A DNA stretch of 64,000 nt, from positions 496,078,109 through 496,142,108 of the forward strand of contig NC_064614.1 of NCBI RefSeq assembly GCF_023898315.1, given 5' to 3'. Source of the DNA: Schistocerca nitens. Lineage: Eukaryota > Arthropoda > Insecta > Orthoptera > Acrididae. Every line of letters begins with the position of its first letter. Position 1 is the first letter of the stretch. The notes beneath the pieces are model-generated. The model saw nothing but the letters and a program-made list of their open reading frames with translations, searched no databases and was not told the DNA's origin. Shown here in pieces: positions 8,364-19,740 of the stretch. Position numbers and translations under genes: made by a program.

Positions 8364-11218
8364 ATTCATGATTATTATTATTATTATTTCGAGTCAAAAA
8401 CATTACAACAATATTTACAATATATACAATATAACAAATCAGGTCAAATCATAAAAGAACAAACTAAACGGTATTAGCCCAAAATTGTGCAACGGCAGCA
8501 GCATTGTCTGAAACATCAACAAGCTCTTGTGTGGAACATGATACAGGACATCTAGGACAGTTAATTAAATGTTTGGTTGTCTGTTCTTCTCCGCAGTCAC
8601 ACAAGGTGGAAGATTCCTTCATGAAGCCCCATTTAAACAGGTTGTCCTTAGTTCGTCCGACGCCACTCCTGAGCCGATTTAGAGACTTCCACACTGTCCA
8701 GACTTGATTTCCACCAGGAGGAAGGGTCTCAGAAGGAGTCATCCAATCATTGCTGTCAGATTTTGCTGTCCACTGAGATAGTCTGGCTGCTCCAGTCCGA
8801 CCGGTGAGGGGTGTAGTAGTTCTCATAAAGCTCCTCCTAGATTTGAGTCTACTAATTGGTGGCTGGTATCCATGTAGCAGGTGATCGGTGTTATGATCTG
8901 CTTTATGTCTCTCAAGTTTGGCTGCGACTTCACGCCTTATGTCTGGAGGAGCAATACCTGCTAGTTTATGGAGTTTATCAATAGGTGTAGCTTTGAGGCA
9001 TCCCGTTACTGTCCTGCAGGTTTCGTTCAGTGCCACATCAACCTGCTTTGCATGAGATGACTTGTACCATACAGGACATGCGTATTCAGCTGCGGAATAG
9101 CACAAGGCCAAGGCTGATGTTCTTAGTAGTTTGGGATCTGCACCCCAAACGCTGCCAGTGAGCTTCCGCAGGATGTTGTTACGAGCAGCAACTTTCTGCT
9201 TAGTGTTAGTGCAGTGTTTTCTGTAGGTCAACGTTCGATCTAAGGTGACACCCAGATATTTGGGGTAGAAACAATGTTCAAGCTCTTGATCTTCCCAACA
9301 CACTGTAAGTTTTCTGTAGGCCTCTCGATTGCGTAGGTGGAAAGCACAAACTTGAGTTTTAGTAGGGTTCGGTCTTAAGTTATTGACTCTGTAGTACTCA
9401 GATAGGTCCTTGAGAGCAACAGTAAGCTGGTTTTCTACTGTGTCAAAATCTCTGGCTTGTGTGACTAAGGCAAGATCATCTGCATAGATGAAACTCTTTG
9501 TAAGAGAAGGTTGAGGCTGGTCATTTGTAAATATGTTGAACAATATGGGGGAAAGGACACTACCCTGAGGCAAGCCATTCCTTTGACTTCTCCATCTACT
9601 CCTTCTTCCTTGGAACTCCACATAGAATCGCCGGTTTTCCAAAAGTGTCTGCACAGTTCTGGTGAAATTAATGTCTCTAGTGATGTAGTAGACTTTGTGC
9701 AATAATTGTCGATGTTGAATGGTGTCATATGCTGCTGTGAGATCCACGAAGACAGCCCCGGAAATGTATCCTTTTTCATATCCCTCTTCAATATGTTCAG
9801 TCAGATTAAGGACTTGTGCTGTACAATTCTTTCCAGGTCGGAAACCTGCTTGTTGAGGTATGAGTTGTTTTTCAACAATGGGAGTGAGTCTATTTAGTAA
9901 CATTCTTTCATAGATTTTATACAAATGGCAAAGGAGCGAAATCGGTCGGTAGTTCTTGGGATCAGCTGCACCCTTTCCAGGTTTTAGTAAGGGAATAACT
10001 TTAGTTTTCCTCCAGATGGCAGGGATCTGTTTCCGCTTCAGGCAACCATTATAGAATTGTAGAAGCCATCTTTCCGTGATGGGACCAAAATGTTTAATTT
10101 GCTCAATCATTAGGTCGTCTAGACCAGGCGCTTTACCATTTTTGCATTTCTGAATTGCGGTTCTAAGTTCTTGTAAGGTGAAGTCATTGGATAGGTGGTT
10201 GTTTTCACGTTCAGGTTCTCTTTTGAGTTTTGTTCTATCTTTAGAACAATTGACCCTGCCATTCTGAATTAGATGATGAGCAATTTGATCTGGTGCACTG
10301 TTTGCATGGCCATGGTTGTGGACAGGGTCGTTGTTCAGGCGTCGCAGCAACTGCCAGGCTTTCTGACTGCTTTTAGACATATCAAGGTTCTCGAGTAACT
10401 CTATCCATCGTTCTTTTTTGGATTTGGCTAAGGCTGAGGATAAATTTTGGCCAGCAGTTAAAGTTTCAATGCTGTAAGGATTATCATTGAAAAGTTGGAT
10501 ATAGTTATGTAGATGCTTCACGGATTCTTCTGTCAAGCCAGGTATGTAGTTAACTCGACAGCCTCTGGGAGTTGAGAGTCTTGAGCATCTTTTCACGGCT
10601 TCTACCAACTCATCATAGTTGGAAACTGAGGGTTCTATGCGTGAAACTTCTGAGTCAAGGAGATCAGCAAACTTCTGCCAGTCTGCTTTCTTGAAATTGT
10701 ATCGCCTTCGGAATGATGTGATTCTAGGAGTAATGGCTGCAAACACTTGGCAGCCTATGGGGCGGTGTTGAGTATTTGGTATCGGATTTAGAACAGTTTT
10801 TCTGCATTGGTGAGCTATGTTCTCGCTAACAAAAATTAAGTCGGGGTTATACCCACGTTTCCAACGCCCACTGTTAAAAGATGGTGGGAGTTTATTATCA
10901 TGGACAAGATTAAGATGGTTGGTTTCAGCCCAAGTCAAAACTGCTTCACCATTACTGTCGTCCTCAGCATAACCCCAAGCACTGCTATGACTATTGAAAT
11001 CTCCAACAATAAAGTGAGCTTGTTGATTGGAGTAGTTGTCTGTAGGTGAAAATTGGAAATCTGTTCCTGGGGGTTTGTAAATTGACGACACAATACAACC
11101 ATTCAGTTCTACAGACAGTATTTCAATATTGTTGAATTCTGTAAGTGAGGTAGAGAGAACAGCTATATCGTTCCTCACAAAGATAGCACTGCCATATTGT
11201 CTATGATTCATGATTATT
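8364..11218 (-). mobile_element. 5'-truncated non-LTR retrotransposon with intact frame
   Basis: Minus-strand LINE with an (AAT)n 3' tail (8371-8390 as ATT repeats) and a 13-bp direct repeat ATTCATGATTATT at 8364-8376 and 11206-11218. The 5' junction falls inside the endonuclease domain, so the copy is truncated, as expected from incomplete target-primed reverse transcription. It lies in the right arm of the inverted repeat and separates sequence that otherwise pairs with the left arm. Confidence 0.92.
8464..11211 (-). CDS. LINE ORF2: partial AP-endonuclease + reverse transcriptase, 915 codons
   Basis: Uninterrupted frame. The apparent start codon lies in the target-site duplication, so it is not the real start; the N-terminal endonuclease half is missing. 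Residues 45-160 are the C-terminal endonuclease (YKPPG, IVGDFNSHS at about 68-76, QHRPIG where SDHRP is usual). RT motifs: GKAPGLDD (about 359-366), NYRPISL (420), motif A VFVDLTAAYD (Asp490), motif B GLPQGSVLSPILFN (546-559) and motif C YADD (576-579). KYLGVTLDRTLTYRKH (about 651-666) and LAGIAPPDIRREV (750-762) follow. A Cys-rich C-terminus has C871, C873, H881 and C885. Resembles jockey/CR1-group RTs; exact clade not determined. Confidence 0.9.
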   Translation of the reverse strand: MNHRQYGSAIFVRNDIAVLSTSLTEFNNIEILSVELNGCIVSSIYKPPGTDFQFSPTDNYSNQQAHFIVGDFNSHSSAWGYAEDDSNGEAVLTWAETNHLNLVHDNKLPPSFNSGRWKRGYNPDLIFVSENIAHQCRKTVLNPIPNTQHRPIGCQVFAAITPRITSFRRRYNFKKADWQKFADLLDSEVSRIEPSVSNYDELVEAVKRCSRLSTPRGCRVNYIPGLTEESVKHLHNYIQLFNDNPYSIETLTAGQNLSSALAKSKKERWIELLENLDMSKSSQKAWQLLRRLNNDPVHNHGHANSAPDQIAHHLIQNGRVNCSKDRTKLKREPERENNHLSNDFTLQELRTAIQKCKNGKAPGLDDLMIEQIKHFGPITERWLLQFYNGCLKRKQIPAIWRKTKVIPLLKPGKGAADPKNYRPISLLCHLYKIYERMLLNRLTPIVEKQLIPQQAGFRPGKNCTAQVLNLTEHIEEGYEKGYISGAVFVDLTAAYDTIQHRQLLHKVYYITRDINFTRTVQTLLENRRFYVEFQGRRSRWRSQRNGLPQGSVLSPILFNIFTNDQPQPSLTKSFIYADDLALVTQARDFDTVENQLTVALKDLSEYYRVNNLRPNPTKTQVCAFHLRNREAYRKLTVCWEDQELEHCFYPKYLGVTLDRTLTYRKHCTNTKQKVAARNNILRKLTGSVWGADPKLLRTSALALCYSAAEYACPVWYKSSHAKQVDVALNETCRTVTGCLKATPIDKLHKLAGIAPPDIRREVAAKLERHKADHNTDHLLHGYQPPISRLKSRRSFMRTTTPLTGRTGAARLSQWTAKSDSNDWMTPSETLPPGGNQVWTVWKSLNRLRSGVGRTKDNLFKWGFMKESSTLCDCGEEQTTKHLINCPRCPVSCSTQELVDVSDNAAAVAQFWANTV

Positions 11219-11696
11219 TCGGTAGATGATCAGCTTTAACAACAAGTATAAGCTTAACAGGCTATTAGCGATGCTGTTAACAAAACTGCATCTCTTATTT
11301 CCCCTTTTCCTTCTTTTATCGAATGTTGTATTCCGATCACCGTCACTTGACAAGGTCGTGAATATTCACGCAAACCAGCAATATCTACTAGATAAGCTAA
11401 TAATTTCACTTCTTACAGCAGTCATACTGTATTGCGTAAGTACAAAGAAAGCATATTGGAGAAGCAAAAACATTCAAAGAAGACGAAAACAAAGTAATGA
11501 ACACATACGTATAACTGCACGCAATGGCTGCCACAAAAAGAGACAAATCATTGGACTGTGTCAACAATAACGACACACGGAACAAGGCAAGCGTTCATTT
11601 CATTGGATGTTGATGATTCTTATCTGAGGGATTATTTAACACAGGTTTCTCCGGAAACGATCCACGTCACTTTTAGGTTGAGGAGAGCTGCTTCGT

Positions 11697-12190
11697 CACA
11701 TTTCTCTTGGCGCTGTTGAGGTTGCGGTCGTGGAGCTGCGCAGTCCGGACATAGCAGAGACCCCGTGGAGTTGCGGTCCCTTCGGATGATTAGGAGCTGC
11801 AGCTGGTGCAGGAAGCGCCCGTAATATGCCGGTGTCATTCATTTTGGCTACACAGAAATTATACGATTAATGTTTTATGCACGGATGAACAGTAACAACG
11901 ATGAGTGTCAATGCAATAGTGTATATCCTACGTAACAGCATTCGATAGTGGTTGATAACACTACCCAACAAAGAAAACAGTTTCAGTTACAAGAACAATA
12001 CAATCTGCTTCTGCAAGATGATTCGCTACTCCATTCCCATCTAATTTCAGAATTTCTGAGTGAGTCTCAGTTTTCACGTAAGAATGGATTTGTAAATGCT
12101 TACGATAGCCAAAATGCACTGACGGACACAAAAAAATAATTAATGCAGGACATGAAATTGCGGGATTACATTTGTCTAGGTAAAATATTT
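11697..12190. other. No recognised gene; short GC-rich patch
   Basis: Just beyond the inverted repeat, 11680-11840 is GC-richer than its flanks. It holds a 68-codon minus-strand frame (11838 to 11632) with Q/P-rich content and no recognisable domain. It could be an old exon or chance. The rest is AT-rich and featureless. Confidence 0.35.
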
Positions 12191-13400
12191 AATTTTTAAC
12201 GTTGCAAGATCACAGGTTAATGTAAGAGTGAAATAAGCCATTGCAAACATGAAATGTTGATAAATTAATAAACTATGTAAGAGCCAGAATGTTGAATATA
12301 AGCTTGCAAATGTGCATGAAGTATGTTTTAGATATGCCGGATGTGAGTTTGTGGGATGGAGTTCCGTGCTTGTTGCACATGGTCGGTGAGTACAGAACGG
12401 TTAATGCTGTTCGTGAATGACGCTGGAGTTGTCGTTCGCTGGTGTCCCATATGTGCTCGGTTGGAGACATATCTGGTGATCGAGCAGGCCAAAGAAAGCC
12501 AAGAGACATGTCAATATTGTGTAGAGCATGTTGAGCTACAACAGCGGTATAAGGGCGAGCGTTGTCCTGTTGGAAAATATCCCCTGGAGTGCTGTTCACG
12601 AATGCCAGCACAATAGGTTGAATCACCAGAGTAACGTACAAATTTGCAGTCAAGGTGCGTGCGCTAACCACGACAGTGCTCCAGATGTCATACCTCTTCG
12701 CACCCCACGCCGTAGCTCTAGGTGTAGGTTCAGGGCGTCTAGCAAGCTGCCAGGTTGGCTGCAGGCCCTCAGCTGGCCTCCTTCTAACTAACACACGGGT
12801 ATACTAGCACCGAGGCAGAACCAGATTTCATCAGCAATCACAACATACCTCCACCCTGCACCACTGAAGTCGCAAATAGTGGTGGTTTGGGGTCAGTGGA
12901 AAGCGCGCTAGAGGGCATCTGGTGCCAACTGCAGATCAATTTACTGCTGCGGATGTAGGACGATGCGCCTTAGCCACACGCCGAACACGATTGTCATCCC
13001 TCTCGGTAGTGCAACGTGGACGTCCGGAGCCCAGTCTTCTTGCAACCCTACTTTCTAGTAATCACCGCTGCATTTACAGTGGATACATTCCTGTCAATTC
13101 TTTCTACAGTATCGCAGAAGAAACACGCAGATTCTCGTAGACCTTTTATACGATCTCGTTCAAACTCAAAGAAATGTTGATAATGGTGTCTTTGTCTTAA
13201 AGGCATTCTCGACTAAAGTTCAGTCTCAAAGATGACTAAGTATGTTACAGCGCATTTTTAAAGCAAACCTGATTTGCGTCCTAATGCGACTGGGGTGAAA
13301 TTTTAATAACCATCACCTATCAGATGTAGAAACACGCCTGCCAACTTTCTTTAACTTCGCGCAACTCCTTGATAAAGTTGTGAGGACGCGGCGTGAGTCG
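12190..13400 (-). pseudogene. Tc1-like transposase relic
   Basis: Minus-strand DDE transposase with frameshifts. Recognisable blocks are ADEIWFCLGA (first Asp region, around 12820), FQQDNARPYTAVVAQHAL (second Asp), and WPARSPDMSPTEHIWD followed by RQLQRH. The 5' non-coding part matches the plus-strand copy starting at 25058 (shared CTACATCTGATAG and AGGTTTGCTTTAAA). The family seems to share the short Asp-Glu spacing of the 2962 transposase; this copy has small insertions before the Glu. Confidence 0.8.
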
Positions 13401-13421
13401 TATTTGGGTAGCTCAGATGGT

Positions 13422-13972
13422 GCCGGCACGGTAGCTCAGCGTGTTCAGTCAGAGGGCTGTGTGCTCTCTGTAATAAAAAAAACTGAGTCAAGGAATCAAC
13501 GATCAACTTGAACTGATGTCATATCGCCGGCACGGTACCTCAGCGTTTTCGGTCAGAGAGTCAGTTTGCCTCTGTAATAAAAAACTGAGTGGAAGTATCA
13601 ACAAACGAACTTGAGAGGATGTCATGTGATGTCCGCAACGACCAAACACAACGATCAACAACGAACAAAATAAAAAATGCCGGTACGGTAGCTCAGCGTG
13701 TTCGGTCAGAGACCTGGTTGGCCTCTGTAATAAAAAAGCTGAATGGAAGGAACGACAAACGAACTTGAACGGGTTTCATGTGACTTCCGCAACGACCAAA
13801 CACAACGATCAACAACGAAGAAAAAAAAGAATAAAAGAGAGATATGGTAGAGCACTTTCCCGCGAAAGGCAGAGGTTCCGAATTCAAGTCTCGGTCCGGC
13901 TCACAGTTTTAATCTGCCAGGAAGTTTCATATCAGCGCACACTCAGCTGCAGAGTGAAAACCTCATTCCTTG
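13422..13972 (+). repeat. Tandem SINE-like units: three GCCGGCACGGTAGCTCAG modules plus a second tRNA-like module
   Basis: Three head-to-tail units start at about 13422, 13527 and 13679. Each begins GCCGG(C/T)ACGGTA(G/C)CTCAGCG, then TCAGAG, CTCTGTAATAAAAAA and ACGATCAAC. The third runs into a different tRNA-like module (about 13840-13972) with GGTAGAGCAC, TCCGAATTCAAGTCTCGGTC and the tail CAGTTTTAATCTGCCAGG. The unit layout suggests a composite or multimeric SINE. Confidence 0.75.
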
Positions 13973-13979
13973 GAGTTGC

Positions 13980-15000
13980 CTTCTTTTTCTGTCTGTGGAT
14001 GTCGTTCACCTGGTTAACAATGTGTTGGTTCACCTTTGGAACGGAGTATATTCGACATATCGTTGGTGGGTTTCCGGGTGTACGTAGCGCCAGATGTATA
14101 TGCACAGGTTACGCAATTCGCAGAAATTATAGCCCTCTGGTTTACTCACGCTGAGTTAGCACCCGTTAGCCTCCCAGATGTGTTCCATCGAGTTCAGGTC
14201 AAACGAATGTGGTGGGCAAGACAGCAGAGTGAGTTCACTATTACGCTCCTCAAACCACTGTAGCACGATTCGAAACTTGTGACAGGAACAGTTACCCACC
14301 AGCCTTGGGGAAGACACAAGCATGAGAGGACGCAGGTCGCCCGCAATAATATTCACGCAGTCCACAGATGCCATGATGGCTTCGATTACTAGCACAGGTT
14401 CATGGAAACTGAATCCAATGTACCCCATAGCATAACAAAGTTTCTTCCATCTCGCGTTCATTGCTTCGTACACGTTTCTAGCAGCCGTTCGCCTATATTA
14501 CGGGGTATCCGGACAATACTGTTCGACCTGGTGCAGCAACAAGCGTGATTCATCCGACCAGGCGACGCGTTTTCATTGGTTTGCGGTCCAGTCTCGGTTA
14601 TTTCATGCCCACTGTAGTCTTAAAGTCTTAACTGACGATGCAGTTGGGTCAACATGGGAATATGTAGGCTTCGATTGCAGCGGAACCCCGAGTTCAACAA
14701 TGTGTTTTGAATGGTGTTCTCCGAAACACTTGTGCTTGCACCAGCTTTGCACTCAATCGTTAGGTCTGCCACAGATCACCGTTTGTTCTGCTGTGTAGAG
14801 TGAACAAGCCTCTTACTTTCACATTATGTGATAAGGAGTTGCCGCCAGCGCCTTCTCTGCTCGTGGTTTCACCGTCCTTCAATAACTTTCCATAGAAGCT
14901 CACGACAGCTGCACGTGCACAACCGACCACCTTTGCCTTTTCCGAGGTGTTCGTTTCTCGGACTCCGGAGCATAACAACATTCCCTTAGTCAAAATCGCT
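13980..15000 (-). pseudogene. Decayed Tc1-like transposase
   Basis: Minus-strand relic. At 14150-14260 LQWFEERNSEL..LLSCPPHSFDLNSMEHIWE matches the block before and around the catalytic Glu of Tc1 transposases. Further upstream, around 14540-14580, DESRLLLHQVEQ-like sequence marks the first Asp. 14760-14993 holds an N-terminal helix-turn-helix-like stretch (KAKVVGCARAAVVSFYGKL). Many stops and shifts; non-functional. Confidence 0.65.
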
Positions 15001-15890
15001 TGCTCTTGTTGTTTTTGTTGCTGTTATTATTGTTGCGGTCTTCAGTCCGAAGACTGGTTCATGCAGCTCTCCAAGACACTCTATCCAGTGCAAGTCCCTT
15101 CATCTACGAATAACTACTGCAACAGACATCCTTCTGAATATGCTTACTGTATTCGTCTCTTGGTCTCCCTCTACAATTTTTACCCCCCCCCCTCCCATAC
15201 TTCCAGTCAATATTAAATTGGTGATCCCTTAAAGTCTCAGAATGTGTCCTATCAACCGATCCCTTCTTCTAGTCAAACTGTGCCACAAATTTCTTGTCTT
15301 CCTAATTCTATTCAGTACCTACTTATTAGTTAGGTAATCGTTAGCATTCTTCCGTAGTACCACATTTCAAAAGCTACTATTCTCTCCTTGTCTAAACTGT
15401 TTGTCGTACATATTTCACCTCCTTAAATAGCTTCACTCGAAACAAATACCTTCAGAAAAGACTTCCTAACACTTAAATCTATGTTTGATGTTAACAAATT
15501 TCTTTTCTTCAGAAAAACTTTCCTTGCCATTGCCAGTCTACAATTCATATCCTCTCCACTCCGGCCATCATCAGCAGTTTTTGCAGCCGAAATAATAAAA
15601 CTGATATACTGCTTTAACTGTCTCGTTTCCTAATCTGATTCCTTTAGTATCACCTGCATTAATTCGGCTACATTCCATTGTCCTCGTTTTGTTTTGTTAA
15701 TGTATATCTTATATCCTCCCATCAAGTCACTGTCCTTTCTGATCAAGTCCTCTGTGTTTCAGACACATCTACAATATCATGGGAAAACCTCGAAGCTTTT
15801 TATTTCCTCTCCCTGAACTTTGATTCCTGTTTCAGACTTTTCTTTGGCCTTTTTAGCTGCTTGCTCAATGTATGGTTTGTATAAAATCTG
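15001..15890 (-). mobile_element. RTE-like LINE relic, 3' part
   Basis: The plus strand shows the complement of the family 3' tail (GTTGTTTTTGTTG.. GCGGTCTTCAGTCCGAAGACTGG), then the C-terminal and RT region in reverse. No open frame survives. Same family as the element at 1-1632. A poly-C run lies at 15183-15193. Confidence 0.75.
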
Positions 15891-17101
15891 GAATAGGCTA
15901 CTGTAACACCATAATAGTGAGTAGTTTATGCAGTGTAATTTATTTATGTGAAGTATAAAGTGTTTACTCTTTAGTGCTTAATGTCTTTGAATTATTGTAA
16001 GGAAGTAGCGTTTTGCGAAATATGTTTTGTAGAATTATAACTATGTGTTTAAATAATGAAACTTTCTAAAATATGTATATTTGATCAAACAGAATTGAAT
16101 GTATATAACTGGTTGATACGTAGGGACTTTGTATTATATGATGTAAAAGACATAGTGATTCACCTCCGATACAGAAATGGTGTGGCTCGAGCAAAAAGGT
16201 GGAATTGGCGCTCAATCTGGGCGGCAAGCGAGAGAGCACAGTAGGTAGTCAATAGCCAGCAGCCGATCTGTCAACAGCGCAGGTGCCGAGCGAGACATCC
16301 TGTACCTAATTTGAGATGGAATGGCCTCAGGTGTAATTTCGGCTGTAAAATGGTGCTCTCGTATTGGAAATGGCTCTGAAAATGATATTCACGTCGCCAA
16401 GAAGAACTAAATAGAGCATATTACTGCTTATGGAGAGACCAGGTAGTCGCCACGTGCTCGCCACCAGAATTGCGCCACTACTTCACCAGATCCAAGAGGT
16501 TAGAACTGTGTAACAATGAAGACCAGAGTGTTTGTTTGAGTGTTTATTTGCAATAATAATTCAAATATTGCTAAAGTTTGTGTTCGAACCATGAATTTAT
16601 TCCTTTCATGATACCTAACAGAGTCCTCTCCTCAAAATACTATAGACCGAGTATCCAGTGTATGAAACACTGATAATAATCTGTTTCATTTAATTGTACC
16701 TAAGTGTGAAAGCAAAACTATATAAAAGTGGACAGTCACATTTTTGGTTTCATGGAAATCAAGGGAGGCACTTATTGATGAATTTATAAAAAATTCCAAT
16801 GTGTTTGGGTTTGCTTCTATTTTACAAGTCCAGTGTTAATGTTTTGCAGTATAAAAGTTGTCAGTGAAAATCCCTTGCTTCACAAGTGGTGTTATAAATC
16901 ATTTGGTTTTGATCCTGTTTAAAGTTAACTTTTAATTGAAGTCCTTTCTGAAGTTTGCAGAAAGTATTGTCAGTGCAAATGGTATTGTATAGTTTGCATA
17001 TATAAAGAAGGGATCGTTTGTGCCCCCCCCCCTTTTTCAGTCCGTTATATCAGAGAAAAAACCAAAGTGAATAGTTGTTTTATAGCTAGAGAAACGTGAA
17101 G
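15891..17101. other. No recognised gene
   Basis: AT-rich DNA with no convincing coding frame. A GC-richer stretch at 16180-16320 shows no motif that I recognise. There is a poly-C run near 17020. Confidence 0.5.
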
Positions 17102-17112
17102 TGATAATTTAA

Positions 17113-17298
17113 TGTGAAATCTTATGGGACTTAACTGCTAAGGTCATCAGTCCCTAAGCTTACACACTACTTAACCTAAATTATCCTAAGGACAAACACA
17201 TACACCCATGCCCGAGGGAGGACTCGAACCTCCGCCGGGAGCAGCCGCACAGTCCATGACTACAGCGCCTAAGACCACTCGGCTAGTCCCGCGCGGCA
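17113..17298 (-). mobile_element. tRNA-derived SINE, 11-bp TSD
   Basis: Reverse complement of a SINE with head GCGCGGGACTAGCCGAG.. and B-box-like region GGTTCGAGTCC. Its body is related to the other copies (TTAGGATAATTTAGGTTAAG). The direct repeat TGATAATTTAA occurs at 17102-17112 and 17299-17309. Confidence 0.9.
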
Positions 17299-17309
17299 TG
17301 ATAATTTAA

Positions 17310-17989
17310 AGGAGTATATATATATAAGGTATGTGTACTGTGTTATTTTATTGCATTTGTGATATGTATATGTGTGTTAGTCAAACTTTAATTCTTATCT
17401 GGTGCCATTTAGTCTTGTGTATGCCTTTGAGAACAATTCCTGTGCTAAATTATTGAAAGGTAGAAGTGAAGATTGTGGTGAACAGGGATAAAGTTTTTAT
17501 TTTAATTCTGTCATTGCTTGCATATGTTGTTTATAATTATTGTTATTTACTGTGTAGTTCGTCTGGTTATTACAGGTGTTCATTGCACTTTAATGAGAAA
17601 GAATTAATGAAAATTCCTTTTGCAAGAGTAAAGATAGATTCATTTAAAATAATGTTTCCATATTATTATACCTAATTAGGCTGGCGACCGTTTAATATTT
17701 CATTTACAGGAACTCTGTTACTGTAATTTCTTACAAAATTTTAGTCTTTCTGTTTTCTACTAACTGCTACCATTACGAAATTCACGTTCGATCCCCTCTG
17801 TCTGTTAGGTAACACAAGGTCAAAACTTTCAAAATCCTCCCAGAGGGTAACACATACTGTGCGTTTAAGTCATATTTAGGCAAATTGCAGCGGTAGTGTT
17901 ATATTTAGCTTCCTTGTGACAGGTTTGAAAGTTCCGTTATTAGGAAATAGTGTAGCACACACGCGCGGGAACGCCAGTAATAGTGTTAT
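17310..17989. other. No recognised gene
   Basis: AT-rich sequence. A 69-codon frame at 17466-17675 with hydrophobic residues has no identifiable homology signal. Confidence 0.5.
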
Positions 17990-19740
17990 ACTACCATCTT
18001 GTCTCATTCCCTTCTCAGCCATTGCTTCCCTTCCATGTCTTTCGACTCCTATAACTGCCGTCTGGTTTCTGTACAAGTTGTAAATAGCCATTCGCTCCCT
18101 GTATTTTGTCCCTGCTACCTTCAGAATTTCAAAGAGAGTATTTCCGTTAACATTGTCATAATCTTTCTCTAAGTCTACAAATACTATGAACATATGTTTG
18201 CCTTTCCTTAACCTATCTTCTAAGAGAAGTCATAGGATCAATATTGCCTCGCGCGTTCCTGCTTTCTCCGGAATCCAAAGAGATCTTCCCCGAGGTCGGC
18301 TTCTACCAGTTTTCCCATTCTTATGGAAGGAATTCGCGTTAGTATTTTGCTACCATGACTTATTAAACTGATGATTTTCACACTTGTCAGCAACTGCTTT
18401 TTTTGGAATTAGAATTATTACAGTTTGTTGAAGTCTGAGGGTATTTCTCCTGTCTCATACAACTTGCACACTAGATGGAAGGGGTCTGTCTTGGCTGGCA
18501 CTCCGAAGGCTGTCAGTAGTTCTGACGGAATGTCGTCTACTCCCGGAGACTTGTTTCGACTTAGATCTTTCAGAGCTCCGTCAAATGCTTCTCGCAGTAT
18601 CGTATCTCCCATCTCATCTTCATCTTCATCTACTTCCTCTTCCATCTCCGTAATATTGCCTTCAAGTCCATCTTCCTTGTATAGAGACTGTATGTACTTC
18701 TTTCACCTTTCAGCTTTCCCTTCTTTGGTGAGAACTCGTTTTCCATCTGAGCTCTTGATAGTCATAGCAGCTTCGCTTTCCTCTAAAGGCTTCTTTAATT
18801 TTCCTGTAGACGGTAACTATCTTTCCCGTAGTGAAATATGCTTCTAAATCCTTACATTTGTCTTGCCTTCTAGCCATTCCTGTTAAGCTATTTTTCAATT
18901 CCTATCACTCTCATTTTTAGATTTTTTTTCCCTTTTGCCTGCTTCATTTGCATCATTTTTATATTTTCTCCTTTTGCCAGTTAAATTCCATATCTGCTGT
19001 GTTATGCAAGGATTTCTAAGAAGCCTTGTCTTTTTACCTACTTCATCCTGTGCCGCCTTCACTATTTCATCTCTTAAAACTATCCATTCCTCTTCTAGTA
19101 TATTCCTTTCCCCTGTTCAAGTTAACCGTTGCCTAATACTCTCTGTGAAACTCTCTATAACCCTTGGTCCTTTCAACTTATCCAGGTCTCATCTCCTTAA
19201 TTTCCTATATTTTCTGCAGTTTCTTCGGTTTTAATCTACAGTTCATCACCAACAAACTTCGATCAGATTCCACATCAGCCCCTGGAAATATCTTACAATT
19301 TAAAATCTGGTTCCGAAATCTCTGTCTTATCACTGTATAGCCAATCTGAAATCTTCCGGTATCTCCAGGTCTCTTCCATGTACACAACCTTCTTCCAAGA
19401 TTCTTCAACAAAGTGATAGGTATAATTAAATTATGCCCTGTGCAAAATTCTACGAGGCAGCTTCCTCATTCATTCCTTTCCCCCGAGCCCATATTCACCT
19501 ACGATTTTTCCTTCGCTTCCTTTTCCTATTATCGAATTCCAGTCCCCATCACAATTAAATTTTTGTCTCCTTTTTTCATTACCTGAATAATTCCTTTTTT
19601 TATCATACATTTCTTTAATCTCGTCATTATCTGCGATGCTAATTGGCATGTAAACTTTTACTATGATGATAGGTGTGGACTTCGTGTTTGTCTTAGCTAT
19701 GATAATGCGCTAGTGTCACTGAATTTCTGCACTACCTGCC
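17990..19740 (-). pseudogene. RTE-like LINE relic (endonuclease + N-terminal RT)
   Basis: Minus strand, running 5' to 3' from 19740 down to 17990. Endonuclease remnants include a GDWNS motif (complement at about 19536) and KIVGEYGLG. RT pieces are LKDLSRNKSPGVDDIPSELL (18645-18418) and FVDLEKDYDNV (18180-18140), where KAFD has become KDYD. It breaks off within motif B (MRQDG), so the 3' half is gone, which is unlike ordinary 5' truncation and implies a later deletion or rearrangement. Confidence 0.8.

Larger units (their letters stand above)
6583..11696. repeat. Large imperfect inverted repeat with two nested insertions
   Basis: The left arm (6583-7890) is the diverged reverse complement of the right arm (7967-8365 plus 11219-11696) around a 76-nt loop (7891-7966). 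Anchors: 7751-7778 is exactly complementary to 8079-8106 (28 nt). 7641-7659 is complementary to 8198-8216 (19 nt). 6934-6952 pairs with sequence around 11337, 6617-6630 with 11647-11660, and 6583-6600 with 11679-11696. The left arm also holds a SINE plus about 150 bp absent from the right arm. The right arm is split by a 2.8 kb LINE. I see no coding content in the arms themselves. It may be an inverted segmental duplication or a foldback-type element. Confidence 0.85.

Noticed and set aside
11632..11838. 68-codon Gln/Pro-rich minus-strand gene
   Set aside because: Overlaps the end of the inverted repeat and lacks any recognisable domain; kept only as an unassigned patch.
13422..13826. CRISPR-like direct repeats
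   Set aside because: The repeats are about 105-155 bp tRNA-like SINE modules without uniform spacers, in a eukaryotic genome.
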